Source of the DNA: CAVQGM01 sp963712065 | GTDB taxonomy: Bacteria > Actinomycetota > Acidimicrobiia > Acidimicrobiales > Acidimicrobilacustridaceae | Length of the DNA stretch: 64,000 nt | Assembly: GCA_963712065.1 (NCBI GenBank) | Contig: CAVQGM010000001.1 | Coordinates: forward strand, 1,852,344 to 1,916,343 | Direction: 5' to 3' | Part shown: in pieces, positions 32,731 through 42,013 of the stretch | How the letters are laid out: the number at the start of each line of letters is the position of its first letter | Numbering within the stretch: position 1 is the stretch's first letter | Program-made: the position numbers and the translations under genes | The notes under the pieces: model-generated | Told to the model about the DNA's origin: nothing | Database searches by the model: none | What the model saw: only the letters and a program-made list of their open reading frames with translations

Positions 32731-33294
32731 GTGATGAGCGAGCAGCCCCCACCGCTCAGTGATGCCGACCGCTTGCTAGCAGCTGTGCTAGCGATGTCGG
32801 TCCGGAATGCCCTCGAAGGAAGGCTCCACGGAGGGGAGCTTGGGGCACTCAGCCTGACAGACGAACAGATGCGAGCCCTGAACCCTCTTGTCCGAGACGC
32901 TCTCGTCACTGCTCTCCACGCCCGATCCAACTACCACCTGCATCGTCCCGCTCGGGCGTACCTCGACTTTCAGGAGCGATTGATCCCCGGCTACTGGGAG
33001 CCAGCAGAGCTGCTTCAGGAGTATGTGGACGATTGGCAGGCGCTTGCGGCGACCGACGACGGCTACCAGGAGTCCTGCTGGCGCTGTGGGCGAGCAATCG
33101 TCAACCCCTCGGGGACACGCTGGACCCACTTGGCCGCGGACGGTGGCTTCGTCGTCGGGTGTCGGGCTGCATCTTTCACCTCAGACGAAGGATGGGACGA
33201 GACGCTTGCACGCTCGTGGCGAGCCTCTCCGAAGCACACGACCCAAACTCCGGCTGAGGCTGAAGGGAGGGGTGTTCGACGTGCTCGACGGTGA
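32731..33294 (+). CDS. Hypothetical protein with CxxC...H...C zinc-like motif
   Basis: A 187-residue protein (185 or 187 depending on ATG 32734 or GTG 32731). The C-terminal half has SCWRCGRAI, then TRWTHLAADGGFVVGCRAASF, a short CxxC/H/C pattern seen in small actinobacterial proteins of unknown role and perhaps binding zinc. The N-terminal part is helical. No signal peptide. Its last residues are Arg-rich and overlap the start of the next relic. Lower GC than the preceding ilv genes hints at the start of accessory DNA. Confidence 0.5.
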   Translation: MMSEQPPPLSDADRLLAAVLAMSVRNALEGRLHGGELGALSLTDEQMRALNPLVRDALVTALHARSNYHLHRPARAYLDFQERLIPGYWEPAELLQEYVDDWQALAATDDGYQESCWRCGRAIVNPSGTRWTHLAADGGFVVGCRAASFTSDEGWDETLARSWRASPKHTTQTPAEAEGRGVRRARR

Positions 33295-33912
33295 TCCGGC
33301 CCGCTTCGGGGCGTGCCGGCGGGCCCGCGACGAGGCGGTGGTCGAGGGCCTGCGGGCCTACGCCCCCGGCATCGTCGACCCGCTGGTCGAGCTCGGGCCC
33401 GAGCTGTGGCGGGTGGTGGAGAGGCTCCCCACCCTGGGGAGGGTGTTCTTCGCCGCGCACCTGCGGCTGCCGCGCCCCGAGGATCCCTTGCTGTCGGATG
33501 GCACGCGGTGAACTGCATCCGGGAGTGGCGGAGCGACACGCACTGGGCGATCGTCGTGGCGGCGGGCCTGGGGCATGCCGAGGCGTCGATCCTGCACAAC
33601 GCCTGGATGGGCTACGAGACCGACTGGATGCCGATCTCGCGGGGCACGGCACCCGAGGAGATCGACGCCGGGTGGTCGGCCCTCGAGGCGAAGGGCCTGG
33701 CGTCGGGGCGGGCGGTGCTGCCCGAGGGCGTGGCGCTGCGGCAGCGGGTCGAGGACGACACCGACCGGTGCACCACGCTGCCGTGGGAACTGCTCGGCGA
33801 GGAGCGGGCCCGGTGGTTCGCGGAGACGTTCGAGCCGCCGTGCGAGCAGCTCCTGCGCCGGGTGGACGTCACCGCCGGCCCGAACTACCAACCGGCGTCG
33901 CGGAAGCGGTGA
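33272..33912 (+). pseudogene. SCO6745-like protein, frameshifted and N-terminally short
   Basis: Frame one from GTG 33272 (RBS GGGAGG) encodes an alpha-helical region with ELWRVVERLPTLGRVFFAAH and breaks at about 33500 (PEDPLLSDGTR). The other frame continues seamlessly with WHAVNCIREWRSDTHWAIVVAAGLGHAEA and ends ASRKR at 33912. The joint is a 1-nt loss near TCGGATGGCAC. The REWRSDTHWA block matches the LREHRGDGH signature of SCO6745-type proteins, which are usually about 280 residues; only about 213 are present. Confidence 0.65.
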
Positions 33913-33955
33913 GGGCCTGGCCTTCTGTCGGGCTCCCCCCTCCGAAGGACGCGCG

Positions 33956-33985
33956 ACGGCCTCCCCGGCTCGGGGAGGCCGTTTT
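33956..33985 (+). terminator. Rho-independent terminator
   Basis: A perfect 12-bp stem (ACGGCCTCCCCG, 33956-33967, with CGGGGAGGCCGT, 33971-33982), loop GCT, followed by TTT. It separates the rightward relic from two leftward mobile-element genes. Confidence 0.85.
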
Positions 33986-34056
33986 GCTGGTCAGGACCTT
34001 GCTGTCGTGGTGCCCGTCGCCGCCCCTCGTGGGTGGCGTCAAACGGGCGTCAAACC

Positions 34057-34875
34057 TCAGCCGGTGTCGTAGAGCGGCACATCGGTGTCGTCAGTGGGCA
34101 ACCAGGTGCCGCGTACGGTCTTCGTCGCCGGCTGCCGGACGAGGGGTCGGGCCCGGTCCTCGATGACGCCGAGGTGGGAGGCGATGGCGGTGATGCGCTC
34201 GAGCTGGGCCTCGACGTGGGCGGCGTCGAGGTGGCGTCGGCGGAGGGCGAGGTCGATCTCGTGCCAGGCGTCGCGCAGGCCCTCGATCTCCTCCTCGTAG
34301 AGCTGGACCGTGTAGGCGAGGAGGTAGCGGCGCACCTCGTTGTCGACCCGCTTGCAGACGCCGGAGGGGGTGGCGTAGCGGTCGCCCTGCATCATGTCGA
34401 AGGTGGCGCTGAGCACCCGGAGGTTGAACAGCTCCTCGCGCTCGGGGTCGACGGCGGGGTCCCGGGGGCGGCGGCGGTGGAGGAGCGCCTCGACGTCGCG
34501 GACGCCCGGCGGCCGCTTGTCGCCGCAGGCGTCCTGGAGGAGGAGCAGCAGCATGTGGGAGCGGCCCTCCATCTCCCCGGCCTCGATGCGCTGGTCGTGG
34601 GGGAGGGTGTCGACCAGGGCCATGAGCCGCGGGTGCAGTCGCTCCATCCGCTTGGCCAGGACCCATCGGAGGCCGGGGATGAGCTGCGAGCCGCGGATGC
34701 CGCTGTCCACGGCGCGCTGGGCGCTGCTGCGCTCCTTGTAGTCGAGGTGGTCGGCGATCGCTTCCCACGACCAGTCGGCGGCGCGCAGGCCGATGGCCAG
34801 CCCGTGCTTCTGGGCCTGCCACACGGCGGGGCGCCCGAGGCGGCCCTTGCGGCGCGACTTCTGCTTCTCGGCCAT
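34057..34875 (-). CDS. Helix-turn-helix DNA-binding protein of a mobile element
   Basis: A 272-residue protein. After a basic N-terminus (RRKGRLGRPAV) there is a helix-turn-helix-like stretch, WSWEAIADHLDYKERSSAQRAV (about residues 34-55). A long helical region with LRRYLL-type and charged segments follows. The layout resembles small-terminase or excision-control proteins, but no family is certain. It is downstream of the integrase on the same strand (89-bp gap). ATG 34875 is 8 nt from TACCGT, so its transcript may have a very short leader. Confidence 0.5.
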   Translation of the reverse strand: MAEKQKSRRKGRLGRPAVWQAQKHGLAIGLRAADWSWEAIADHLDYKERSSAQRAVDSGIRGSQLIPGLRWVLAKRMERLHPRLMALVDTLPHDQRIEAGEMEGRSHMLLLLLQDACGDKRPPGVRDVEALLHRRRPRDPAVDPEREELFNLRVLSATFDMMQGDRYATPSGVCKRVDNEVRRYLLAYTVQLYEEEIEGLRDAWHEIDLALRRRHLDAAHVEAQLERITAIASHLGVIEDRARPLVRQPATKTVRGTWLPTDDTDVPLYDTG

Positions 34876-34964
34876 CGTCGGCGACGGTAGGGGGCGTGGG
34901 CGCGGCAGCGGTCTTCTTCAGCGCCTCGTGGCGTCGCCGCCCTCGTGGCGGGCGCCCGGTGGCG

Positions 34965-36158
34965 TCAGCTGGCCAGGGCGGTCGTCTCCTCGAAGACGGC
35001 CGCAGCGACCTTGGCGGCGGCCTCGGCCTGCATCCCGGGCAGGGCGTGGGCGTACTGCTTGAGGGTGAAGGCCGGTGAGGTGTGCCCGAGGCGCTCGGTC
35101 ATGACCTTCACGGGGACACCGGCCCGCAGGGCGATGGTGACGTGCGTGTGCCGCAGGTCGTGCAGCCGGATGCGGGGCAGGTCGGTCTTCGCCACGAGGC
35201 GGGTGAAGGTCTTGGTGAACGTGTCCGGGTGGATCGGCGTGCCGTCGGCCCGGCAGAAGACGAGGTCCTGGTCGTGGTATCCGCCCCCGAGCTCCTCCCG
35301 CTCCTGCTGCTGGCGCTCCCGGTGGGCGCGCAGCTGCTCGACGGTGCCGGGGTCGAGGTCGATCACCCGGGCCTGATGCGTCTTCGGGGTCGACTCGCGG
35401 ATCTCGTAGGCGACCGAGATGATCGTGTGCCGCACGGTGAGCCGGGCGGCGTCGAGGTCGACGTCGGCCCACCGCAGGCCGAGCACCTCACCGCGGCGCA
35501 TGCCGGTCATCGCCGCCAGGTGCCACGCCGCCTCGAGTCGCGTGCCCACGACCGAGTCGAGGAAGGTGCGCAGCTGCTCGGGCGTCCAGAACCGGAGCTC
35601 GGTCGGGGCCACCCTCGCCGTCCGAGGCGGTCGTGCCCTGCTGGCCGGGTTCGTGCGGAGAAGACCGGCGTCGACGGCGTCGCCGAGGGCCTTGTGCAGG
35701 ATCGTGTGGAGGTACCGGACGGTCTTCGGGCTGAGCCCGCCCGCGTCGCCGTTCCGGCGCCCGCCCTCGAGGAGCTCGCCGTACATGCCGCTAAGGAGCG
35801 GCGCGTTGAGGTCCCGCAGCGGGAGGTGGCCGAGGCGGGGGAGCAGGTGCAGTTCGAAGTTGCGGGCGTACGAGTCCCAGGTGCTCGGCCTGAGCTGGGT
35901 GCGCATCGACGGCAGCCAGGTGTCGCGCACCCATCGCTCGACCGTCATCGACGACGGCTCGACGTAGCTGCCCGAGTGCATCTGGTGGACGAGCTCGGCC
36001 CGAAACGCCTCGGCTGCCCGGCGGGTCGGGAAGCTCCCGTGCCACTTCTGCCGACGCTTGCCCTCAGGCGTGCGACCGACGTCGATGACCACGTACCAGT
36101 GGGTCTTCGTGCGCCCGGCGCGATCGGTCCAGAGCCGCTTGTGGATGTGACCCCGCAT
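34965..36158 (-). CDS. Tyrosine-family site-specific integrase
   Basis: A 397-residue phage/ICE-type integrase. Residues about 1-60 are the arm-binding AP2-like domain (HWYVVIDVGRTPEGKRRQ), about 70-170 the core-binding SAM-like domain and about 190-390 the catalytic domain. Catalytic residues are present: Arg in TGMRRGEVLGLRW, HxxR in HDLRHTHVT, and the His and Tyr in GHTSPAFTLKQYAH. ATG 36158 has AGGAGGG upstream. No attachment site could be identified and no tRNA gene flanks it. Confidence 0.93.
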   Translation of the reverse strand: MRGHIHKRLWTDRAGRTKTHWYVVIDVGRTPEGKRRQKWHGSFPTRRAAEAFRAELVHQMHSGSYVEPSSMTVERWVRDTWLPSMRTQLRPSTWDSYARNFELHLLPRLGHLPLRDLNAPLLSGMYGELLEGGRRNGDAGGLSPKTVRYLHTILHKALGDAVDAGLLRTNPASRARPPRTARVAPTELRFWTPEQLRTFLDSVVGTRLEAAWHLAAMTGMRRGEVLGLRWADVDLDAARLTVRHTIISVAYEIRESTPKTHQARVIDLDPGTVEQLRAHRERQQQEREELGGGYHDQDLVFCRADGTPIHPDTFTKTFTRLVAKTDLPRIRLHDLRHTHVTIALRAGVPVKVMTERLGHTSPAFTLKQYAHALPGMQAEAAAKVAAAVFEETTALAS

Positions 36159-36660
36159 GGCTCAGGCCCTCCTGGCGAGGAGGGGCCCACCTCCGCAAGC
36201 CGGAAGCGGTGGTCCGTCCAGTGCGAACGCTCCCTCCCGGAGGCGCGCTCGGCGAGGGGGCAGAAAGAGGACGCGTAGGCTCGCGCATGTCGGGACCTCC
36301 AGGGGTTCCGGCCAGGCCCCGGGGTGTTGCAGCACCGCCGGGGCCACTCTGTAGGCAAGAAGGCTAGCGGTGGAAGCTGCTGTTTCGTGTCAGCGGGCGC
36401 TAGTTGCCGGACGGCCAAGCGGCATGAGCCCCGACCCCTCAGAAGCCCACACCGAGCCGGTGCTCGATCGACCGGTTCGCTGCCCCTTCGGTTGGGACGA
36501 TTGACCGTCGCCAAATCCTACGTGTGTCACTGTTCACTCCTACTAATCCGTGGTCGGCTGGCCCGGAGAGTGGGGTTGAGTGGGATGTCGAAGGTTGAGG
36601 GAGCATCGAGGGGTGCAATGCCCTCTCCCGTGGGTGCCTTCGTTCGCGTTGGTGAGGACC
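36159..36660. other. Non-coding stretch between integrase and IS remnant
   Basis: No gene recognised. It is less GC-rich than the surroundings and has several short frames without family features. It could hold the attP or arm sites of the integrase, but no core repeat was found. Confidence 0.4.
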
Positions 36661-36955
36661 TCGCCTGGCCGACAACCGGATCGTCGCGTCGGTCGGCTCG
36701 AAAGGCGACAGCGACGACAATGCGATGATCGAGTCGTTCAACGGGCTCTACAAGTGGGAGCTCATCTACCCGCACGGCCCGTGGGAAGGCCTCGAGGACG
36801 TCGAGTTCGCCACCCTCGAATACGTCGACTGGTTCAACCATCGGCGACGCCACGGCGAGATCCTCGACGGCCGCCGGCGCTTCACCACCCCAGCAGCCCA
36901 CGAAGCCGACTACTACCGTCAGACCATCACCGCCGACCTGGCCGTGACCCAATAG
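36661..36955 (+). mobile_element. IS3-family transposase OrfB, C-terminal remnant
   Basis: The frame reads RLADNRIVASVGSKGDSDDNAMIESFNGLYKWELI and on to YVDWFNHRRRHGEIL and AAHEADYYRQ, the end of an IS3-type integrase core. Its catalytic Glu is in MIESFNG. The part carrying the two Asp residues is missing, so it is inactive. ATG 36725 would start only the last 76 residues. No terminal inverted repeats were recognised. Confidence 0.8.
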
Positions 36956-37140
36956 CCAGAGCCTCTACGAAACCCGGGGTGATTCACCCACTCGTTGTCG
37001 AAAGCACAACGAAATCGTCCTGCTGTCCTGATCAGGGGCAGGGTTCGAAATACGCGACAAAAAGTTCGTCGGGTCCGGCTCGGCACCGCAGGTCAGTTGT
37101 CATGGATCGCGCCGCAGACCCATCCCGAAAGCCGTCGCGC

Positions 37141-38073
37141 TCAGCTCAGCAGAAACGAACGGGAGTGCGAGACGCAGGTGTCCAGGTCATCGAGCCAAGG
37201 AGCGTGCTCGGCGCCGGGAACGATCACAAGGTCGGCGTTCGGTAGGCGCGGTGCGAAGGTGCGGGCAATCGCCGCACCGCCATTCGGGTCGTCCTCGCCC
37301 CACAAGAACAGAACGGGCATCGTCAGTTTCAAGAGGACGTCGTCGCCGAGGAGCAGATCGACGTTCTGCCCTCGGATTGGGGTGAACACCTTGGGGGACG
37401 AACGGACGTCATTGGCGAGCGTGTCCGTGTGCCGCAGGAGGGCGTGAGCCCAGTCGAGCATGACATCGTCCATCGCTCCCGAGTCGATGGCTCGACCGAG
37501 TCCAAATTGACGCAACGCACGTTTCACCATCTCTCGAGTCATCGGCATGCGGGTCATGACGGACTGCAGACCGGGGATACCAGCGACCCGGGCGGTGAGC
37601 GGCGCGCCCTCGCTCGGTGCTCCCATCAACCAGCTGTATTCGATGAGCCTGGTGACCCGCTCCGGGTGAGCAGCCGCACCGCGGAAGGCGAACAGGCCGC
37701 CGTAAGAGGTAGCGCCCACGGCGGCGGACTCCAGCCCGAGGGCGTCGAGGACGTCACCAAGGAGCTGATCGGCGTAGCGCTCAACGGCACGCAGGTTCCG
37801 GAGCGGCCCGCCCGCGATGGGTTCAGACAGTCCGCACCCGGGCCGGTCGACGAGGATGCAGCGCACGCCGTCGAGTGATGAAGCCAGCGTGGCCCAGCTC
37901 GTACCGGAGATGGAACCACCGTGGAGGAGAACGAACGGTGGTCCGTCTCCGACCTCCTGGACACGCACATTTGAACCCGAGGCGAGCGTCACGACTCGCT
38001 CGGTCGGTGTCACCCCGATGTGATCCCAGAGCCTCCGTTCGGCGTCGAGGTAAGGCTGGATGTCCTTCGCCAT
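37141..38073 (-). CDS. Alpha/beta hydrolase
   Basis: A 310-residue cytoplasmic hydrolase. It shows the HGGSISGTSW oxyanion motif (about residue 50), nucleophile Ser in GATSYGGLFAF (about 119), acid in LWGEDDPNGG (about 258) and His in PGAEHAPWLDD (about 286). The insertion between strands 6 and 7 is a helical lid. The fold also fits haloalkane dehalogenase or epoxide hydrolase relatives, so the substrate is unknown. ATG 38073 is the start. It has no operon partners. Confidence 0.85.
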   Translation of the reverse strand: MAKDIQPYLDAERRLWDHIGVTPTERVVTLASGSNVRVQEVGDGPPFVLLHGGSISGTSWATLASSLDGVRCILVDRPGCGLSEPIAGGPLRNLRAVERYADQLLGDVLDALGLESAAVGATSYGGLFAFRGAAAHPERVTRLIEYSWLMGAPSEGAPLTARVAGIPGLQSVMTRMPMTREMVKRALRQFGLGRAIDSGAMDDVMLDWAHALLRHTDTLANDVRSSPKVFTPIRGQNVDLLLGDDVLLKLTMPVLFLWGEDDPNGGAAIARTFAPRLPNADLVIVPGAEHAPWLDDLDTCVSHSRSFLLS

Positions 38074-38239
38074 GGCGAACCATCTAGCACGTGCGGGCCT
38101 TCGTGCTCGCCGACCCCACCCTCCTCAAGCTCACTGAGGCACGGATCGCGAGCTACTAGGCCTGCTACTACCGCCTTCGCTACCTCCGCAGGCGGCGGCC
38201 GGGCGATCCCGGCCCGCTCTACCCACGGGATTGCTGGGT

Positions 38240-38308
38240 CCCCAGCTGTGGCCGGTGGTGGACCGGCTCCCCACCCTGGGGCGGGTGTTCTTCGCCGCCC
38301 ACCTGCGG
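38240..38308 (+). pseudogene. Fragment homologous to the SCO6745-like relic
   Basis: The 69-nt stretch encodes PQLWPVVDRLPTLGRVFFAAHLR, almost the same as the segment at about 33400-33470 of the frameshifted relic. The rest of the gene is absent. The two pieces lie either side of the integrase/IS region. Confidence 0.6.
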
Positions 38309-38331
38309 GTCGCCGACGAAGGAGTCGGCGG

Positions 38332-38481
38332 CTACGGACGGTCGCTCGCAGGGCGACCGTGAGCCTCAGGCGACTTGCGCTTGCGCTTGTTCCGGTAGCG
38401 GCCCATCTCGCGGTCGGCGTCGAGCTTGCGACGACGGGCTCGTTCACGGCGCGCGACGGTTGCGCCATGGCGGCGTGGCAT
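38332..38481 (-). CDS. Small highly basic protein
   Basis: A 49-residue frame with the start of a real gene: GGAGG stands 9 nt before ATG 38481. The product is extremely Arg/Lys-rich (RRERARRRKLDADREMGRYRNKRKRK) and may bind nucleic acid. Immediately upstream another frame ends with a heptad-like ELAGRVAELEAELCLGQEV, so it may be the second gene of a small decayed operon. Confidence 0.35.
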   Translation of the reverse strand: MPRRHGATVARRERARRRKLDADREMGRYRNKRKRKSPEAHGRPASDRP

Positions 38482-38669
38482 CGGTCTAGACCTCCTGGCC
38501 GAGGCACAGCTCGGCCTCAAGTTCGGCGACCCGGCCGGCCAGCTCGGCCACGCGCCGGCCGGCTCGGGAACAGCGCGGACCGCGCTGCACCCGGCCGTGA
38601 CGGCCAGGTTGCTGCGCCCGGGTGGGCGGCAATACGGCGAGGACGAGGTGTCGACCTGCGTCGTTCCAG

Positions 38670-39215
38670 CTAGCGCAACGTGGTCATGTCCCGGGCGGCT
38701 TGGGCGTGTTTGTCGGCCATGGCCTGGCTGATGGCGTTGAACTGTGCCAGGTCATCGTGCAGCGCTTGTTGGCAGCGGAGGTACTGCGCGGAGAAGCTGC
38801 GGTTCTGCTCCTGGGCTGATAGCGCGCCATCCAGGTCGACTGCGGCCGTGTTGAGGGTCGTCAGCAGCCGGTCGACGGTCTGTAGGTCTTCGAGTTCGAT
38901 CACGTCCGTTTGGCCGACCCAGGTGGCGAGCTCGGCGACGTGCTGGTCGAGCTCGGCGATGAGCGATTCGAGTTCGGGACCGGGGGGCTCGTCGACCCCG
39001 ACGTCGCGGAGTCGGGTGACCGCCGCACCGAGGGCGTTCACGGTCGTCTCCGCCGACGCGATCGCGGGTGTGGAGGATGGGGTGGGGCCGTCGTGTCCGG
39101 GAGTGGCGCCCGGGTCGGCTGGGCGCGCCGCTGGTTGAGTGGCCTCGTCGGGGCGGCTCGCAGAACAGCCCGCTACGGTGATGGCGCCGAGGATCACGAT
39201 GGCGACGATGCGCAC
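38670..39215 (-). CDS. Putative lipoprotein, helical
   Basis: A 181-residue lipoprotein (MRIVAIVILGAITVAGCSAS, lipobox TVAGC at Cys17). A Pro/Ala/Thr linker (about 20-50) is followed by a long helical, glutamine/asparagine- and leucine-rich region (about 55-180) that may form a coiled coil. It follows the large lipoprotein gene by 16 bp, so both are likely co-transcribed and may act together on the cell surface. No family recognised. Confidence 0.65.
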   Translation of the reverse strand: MRIVAIVILGAITVAGCSASRPDEATQPAARPADPGATPGHDGPTPSSTPAIASAETTVNALGAAVTRLRDVGVDEPPGPELESLIAELDQHVAELATWVGQTDVIELEDLQTVDRLLTTLNTAAVDLDGALSAQEQNRSFSAQYLRCQQALHDDLAQFNAISQAMADKHAQAARDMTTLR

Positions 39216-39231
39216 GTTCGGTGTGGCTGGA

Positions 39232-41271
39232 TCAGCCGAGGTCCAAGCCGGTGGATGGGACCGGCCAGGGGGTTACGGGTTCGTAGGGCTGGCAGGCGGC
39301 GCGGAGCTGTTCGGCGGCGACCGCGCCCTGTCGGTGGAGACAGAACTCCATACGGGCGCGCATGGTCCAGGGGACGGCGTCGGGGTTGTTCTGGAGGCAG
39401 GGTTCGACGCCGAGACACGTCACTTCGTAGTCGGTGGGCATCTCGAAGGCGAAGGGGTGGACACCGTCGTTGGCGGTGGCGAACCGGGCTTGGTCGGCGG
39501 TGATGAACCACACGTCGGTGCCGATGTGGTCGTCGGGGTCGTCGACCGTGATGTACTCCTTGTTGCCCAGGCTGAAGGCCGCTTCGATCGCGGTCTTGAT
39601 GTTGTCGCCGATGCCGGCCAGGCAGCCGGTGACGTTGCCTCCCGTGCATTTGCCATAGGTGCTGGCGACGGCCGCGCCGTACTGGACCAGTCCTTTCATG
39701 GTTGAGGTCGCCGTTGGGTCCCGTTGGTCCTTTTCGACCTTGGCCGTGTAGTCGCGTTCCATGAGCGTGACGATGAGGTCGAGCCCGAGGGACCGGTCGA
39801 TGATGGCGAAGTCGTCGGGGTTGTTCGGGGGTTCCGGGAAGACGGTGAGTCCTCGGGCCAGGAGGGTGGGCAGCGCGGGTTTGTCCGCTTCGCCGGTGTC
39901 GTCGTCGTCGGGTTCGTGGAAGTCGCCGGCGTTGACGTTCACCTCACCGCAGCACCACGATGCGACCCCGTCGGCCCACACGCCCTGGACGCGGCCGTTG
40001 GTGTAGGCGAACAGGAGGTAGGGGTCCTCGCCGGGGGTGGGGTCTTCGGGTGATCCCACCTCATTGTCGACCAGGCTTGGTTCTTTGTAGTCGTAGCTGA
40101 ACACGCCGCTGTTGTTCAGCACGTCCATGCCCATCCAGGTGAGCGCATACCGGTACGGGCATCCCCAGCCGCCCGCAGGCGGCAGGTCGTCGCCGGGAAC
40201 CCTGGGCTCTCCCCAGTCCTGGGGGCACGAGTCCCTCGCTCTCGGCTCGAGTGACGAGAAGATGTTGGCGTCGGGCAACAGGTCGGTCCGGACATCGACG
40301 TCGATCCAGCCGTCCCCATCGCCGTCCGGGCAGCCGGGCGGCCAGGTATCGGGGCCTTCGGCGGGCGCGGCGGGGCAGCCGTCGTAGTCGTCGAGGTACC
40401 CGTCGAGGTCGGAGTCGGGTGAGGGGGGTAGCGGCGGGTAGGAGATGGCGTAGTACGAGCACGCTCGCGGTGAGGGGCCGCTGTCGATGTCGGTTGCCTG
40501 TCCCGACCCGGGGGCGGTGAGCGTCGTGTAGGCGGTCACCTGGTAGCAGACCTGGGCGTCGTTGGAGGGCGGTTTGGCCAGCACGTCGAGGTAGCCGGTG
40601 GCGCCCGGTCCTGCGGAGCCGACGAGCTGGGGGTCCTCGTCGACGGCGGCGGGGTCGTCCAAGCGGTACACGTGGAACCCGGACTCGTTCGAGGCGTTGT
40701 CCTGCCAGGACAGCACGACCTGGTAGGCGGCGGGGACGACCTTGTCCGGGTCGGACGGTCGGGACGCGTTGGTGGCGGTGAGACCACTCGGGGGGTTCGG
40801 CGCGGTGGTCGGGGCGAGGTCGGGTGCGGTGGTGATCTCGGCGAGGCGTCGACTGATGGCCGTCGAGTCGAGTGGGCGGGTGAGGTCTTTGGCGGCGGTC
40901 ACCACGTCTGGGTCGAACAGGTCGTACTTCACCTGGTCGGGCAGTCCCGCATAGGTCTCGTAGGCGGCCTGCAGGAGAGCTTCGGCTTCGGGTGAGGCGT
41001 CGAAGATGGCATCGATCTCCTCATCGGTCGCCGTGGTGTCGTCGACCTGGTCGAAGTGGCGGCCCAGCCAATACATCTGGACCGGCACCAGCACCCGCTG
41101 CGCCGGTTCGATCTCACCTTCGGTCCACCCGCCGGTCACGTCGCCCGCCCCCCGGGCCGCCGATTCCTCAGCAGTGTCGGAGGTCTCGTCCGCGGCGTCG
41201 TCGCCGCCCGAGCAACTGACCGCCACAGCCAGAGTGCATGCCACCGCCAGCGCCGCCAGACGTCTCCACAT
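39232..41271 (-). CDS. Large lipoprotein with fibronectin type III and thrombospondin-3-like calcium loops
   Basis: A 679-residue surface lipoprotein (MWRRLAALAVACTLAVAVSC, Cys20, then an acidic linker). Residues about 155-260 read as a fibronectin type III domain (NPPSGLTATNASRPS, VVLSWQDNASNESGFHVYRL, CYQVTAYTTL). Residues about 280-320 contain DSDLDGYLDDYDGCP and PDGDGDGWIDVDV, calcium-binding type-3 repeats. The C-terminal about 300 residues are unknown and hold several Cys pairs. ATG 41271 has GGAGG 9 nt upstream. Confidence 0.75.
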   Translation of the reverse strand: MWRRLAALAVACTLAVAVSCSGGDDAADETSDTAEESAARGAGDVTGGWTEGEIEPAQRVLVPVQMYWLGRHFDQVDDTTATDEEIDAIFDASPEAEALLQAAYETYAGLPDQVKYDLFDPDVVTAAKDLTRPLDSTAISRRLAEITTAPDLAPTTAPNPPSGLTATNASRPSDPDKVVPAAYQVVLSWQDNASNESGFHVYRLDDPAAVDEDPQLVGSAGPGATGYLDVLAKPPSNDAQVCYQVTAYTTLTAPGSGQATDIDSGPSPRACSYYAISYPPLPPSPDSDLDGYLDDYDGCPAAPAEGPDTWPPGCPDGDGDGWIDVDVRTDLLPDANIFSSLEPRARDSCPQDWGEPRVPGDDLPPAGGWGCPYRYALTWMGMDVLNNSGVFSYDYKEPSLVDNEVGSPEDPTPGEDPYLLFAYTNGRVQGVWADGVASWCCGEVNVNAGDFHEPDDDDTGEADKPALPTLLARGLTVFPEPPNNPDDFAIIDRSLGLDLIVTLMERDYTAKVEKDQRDPTATSTMKGLVQYGAAVASTYGKCTGGNVTGCLAGIGDNIKTAIEAAFSLGNKEYITVDDPDDHIGTDVWFITADQARFATANDGVHPFAFEMPTDYEVTCLGVEPCLQNNPDAVPWTMRARMEFCLHRQGAVAAEQLRAACQPYEPVTPWPVPSTGLDLG

Positions 41272-41546
41272 CGACGAACCTCCGAACCCGAACCGACCAC
41301 CCGGCGCACGTATCGAGACGTTGCCGCCGCCGTGTGCAGTGAAGACGGTGTCCGTCGCGTGCGACCGAGCCGGCACCCACAAGCAGACATGCGCTCGGTT
41401 GCGTCTCGGTCGCGTTCCGGTCGCGCCGCGGGGTCACGCTCCATACACTCAGCCCCGCACGGTGAGGTGCCTCCTTCAATCCTCATGCGGCCAACGAAGA
41501 CCGCTACTCGGCCGGGCCGGTGATCCGTTGTTGGCCATCGACCTCT
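41272..41546. other. Intergenic stretch upstream of the large lipoprotein
   Basis: No gene seen. Repeated CGGTCGCG/CGGTCGCA-like words (about 41390-41440) are present. It probably holds the promoter of the leftward lipoprotein pair. Confidence 0.35.
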
Positions 41547-41964
41547 TCAATGACCACCTGGGTACCGGCAGCGGATGTTCCGTCGGGCCAGATGAGCTAG
41601 CAGCGTCGCCTGATCAGCGGGGAAGCTGCGCACCGAGCCATCGGCCATGGTCACCTCGACCTCGAACGAGCTCGGTTCGAGGCCCCCTTCGAACTTCGCC
41701 GCCACGTTGCCGGTGGTCTCAGCGGTCAGTGTGCTTGGCGCCTCCGCAACCGTGGTCGTCGTTGCCTCCGTGGTCGTCGGTTGTCGTTGCTTCCGTGGAT
41801 GTCGTTGTCTCTTCGACCGTGGCTTCGGTGGATGCGGTGTCGGAGTCGTCGTCGCTGCAGGCCGACATCGACGCCACGACCAAGACGAGCACCGCAGCCA
41901 TTGAGAGCAGACCGAAGGTCCGTGGGTGCGCTCTCATCGCACACCTCATGGAATCGTTGGTCAC
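41547..41964 (-). pseudogene. Lipoprotein, frameshifted in Thr-rich linker
   Basis: GTG 41964 (GGAGGTG 5 nt upstream) starts a lipoprotein with lipobox SMSAC and a Thr/Glu linker ETTTSTEATTT. In this frame it ends after DDHGG...AKHTDR at 41719. In the +1 frame the Thr-rich linker continues as TTTEATTTTVAEAPSTL and a plausible domain follows: GNVAAKFEGGLEPSSFEVEV, TMADGSVRSFPADQ, ending at 41547. A single indel near 41785, in an ACGAC-repetitive stretch, would explain it. Confidence 0.6.
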
Positions 41965-42013
41965 GTCATCACCTCCCTCCGTGGGGACGGTGCCTTCGAT
42001 GCACTGTCGCGTT

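Noticed and set aside
34021..34050. Direct repeat GGCGTCAAAC (twice) as a possible integrase attachment core
   Set aside because: Both copies lie together on one side of the integrase and no matching copy was found at the other boundary.
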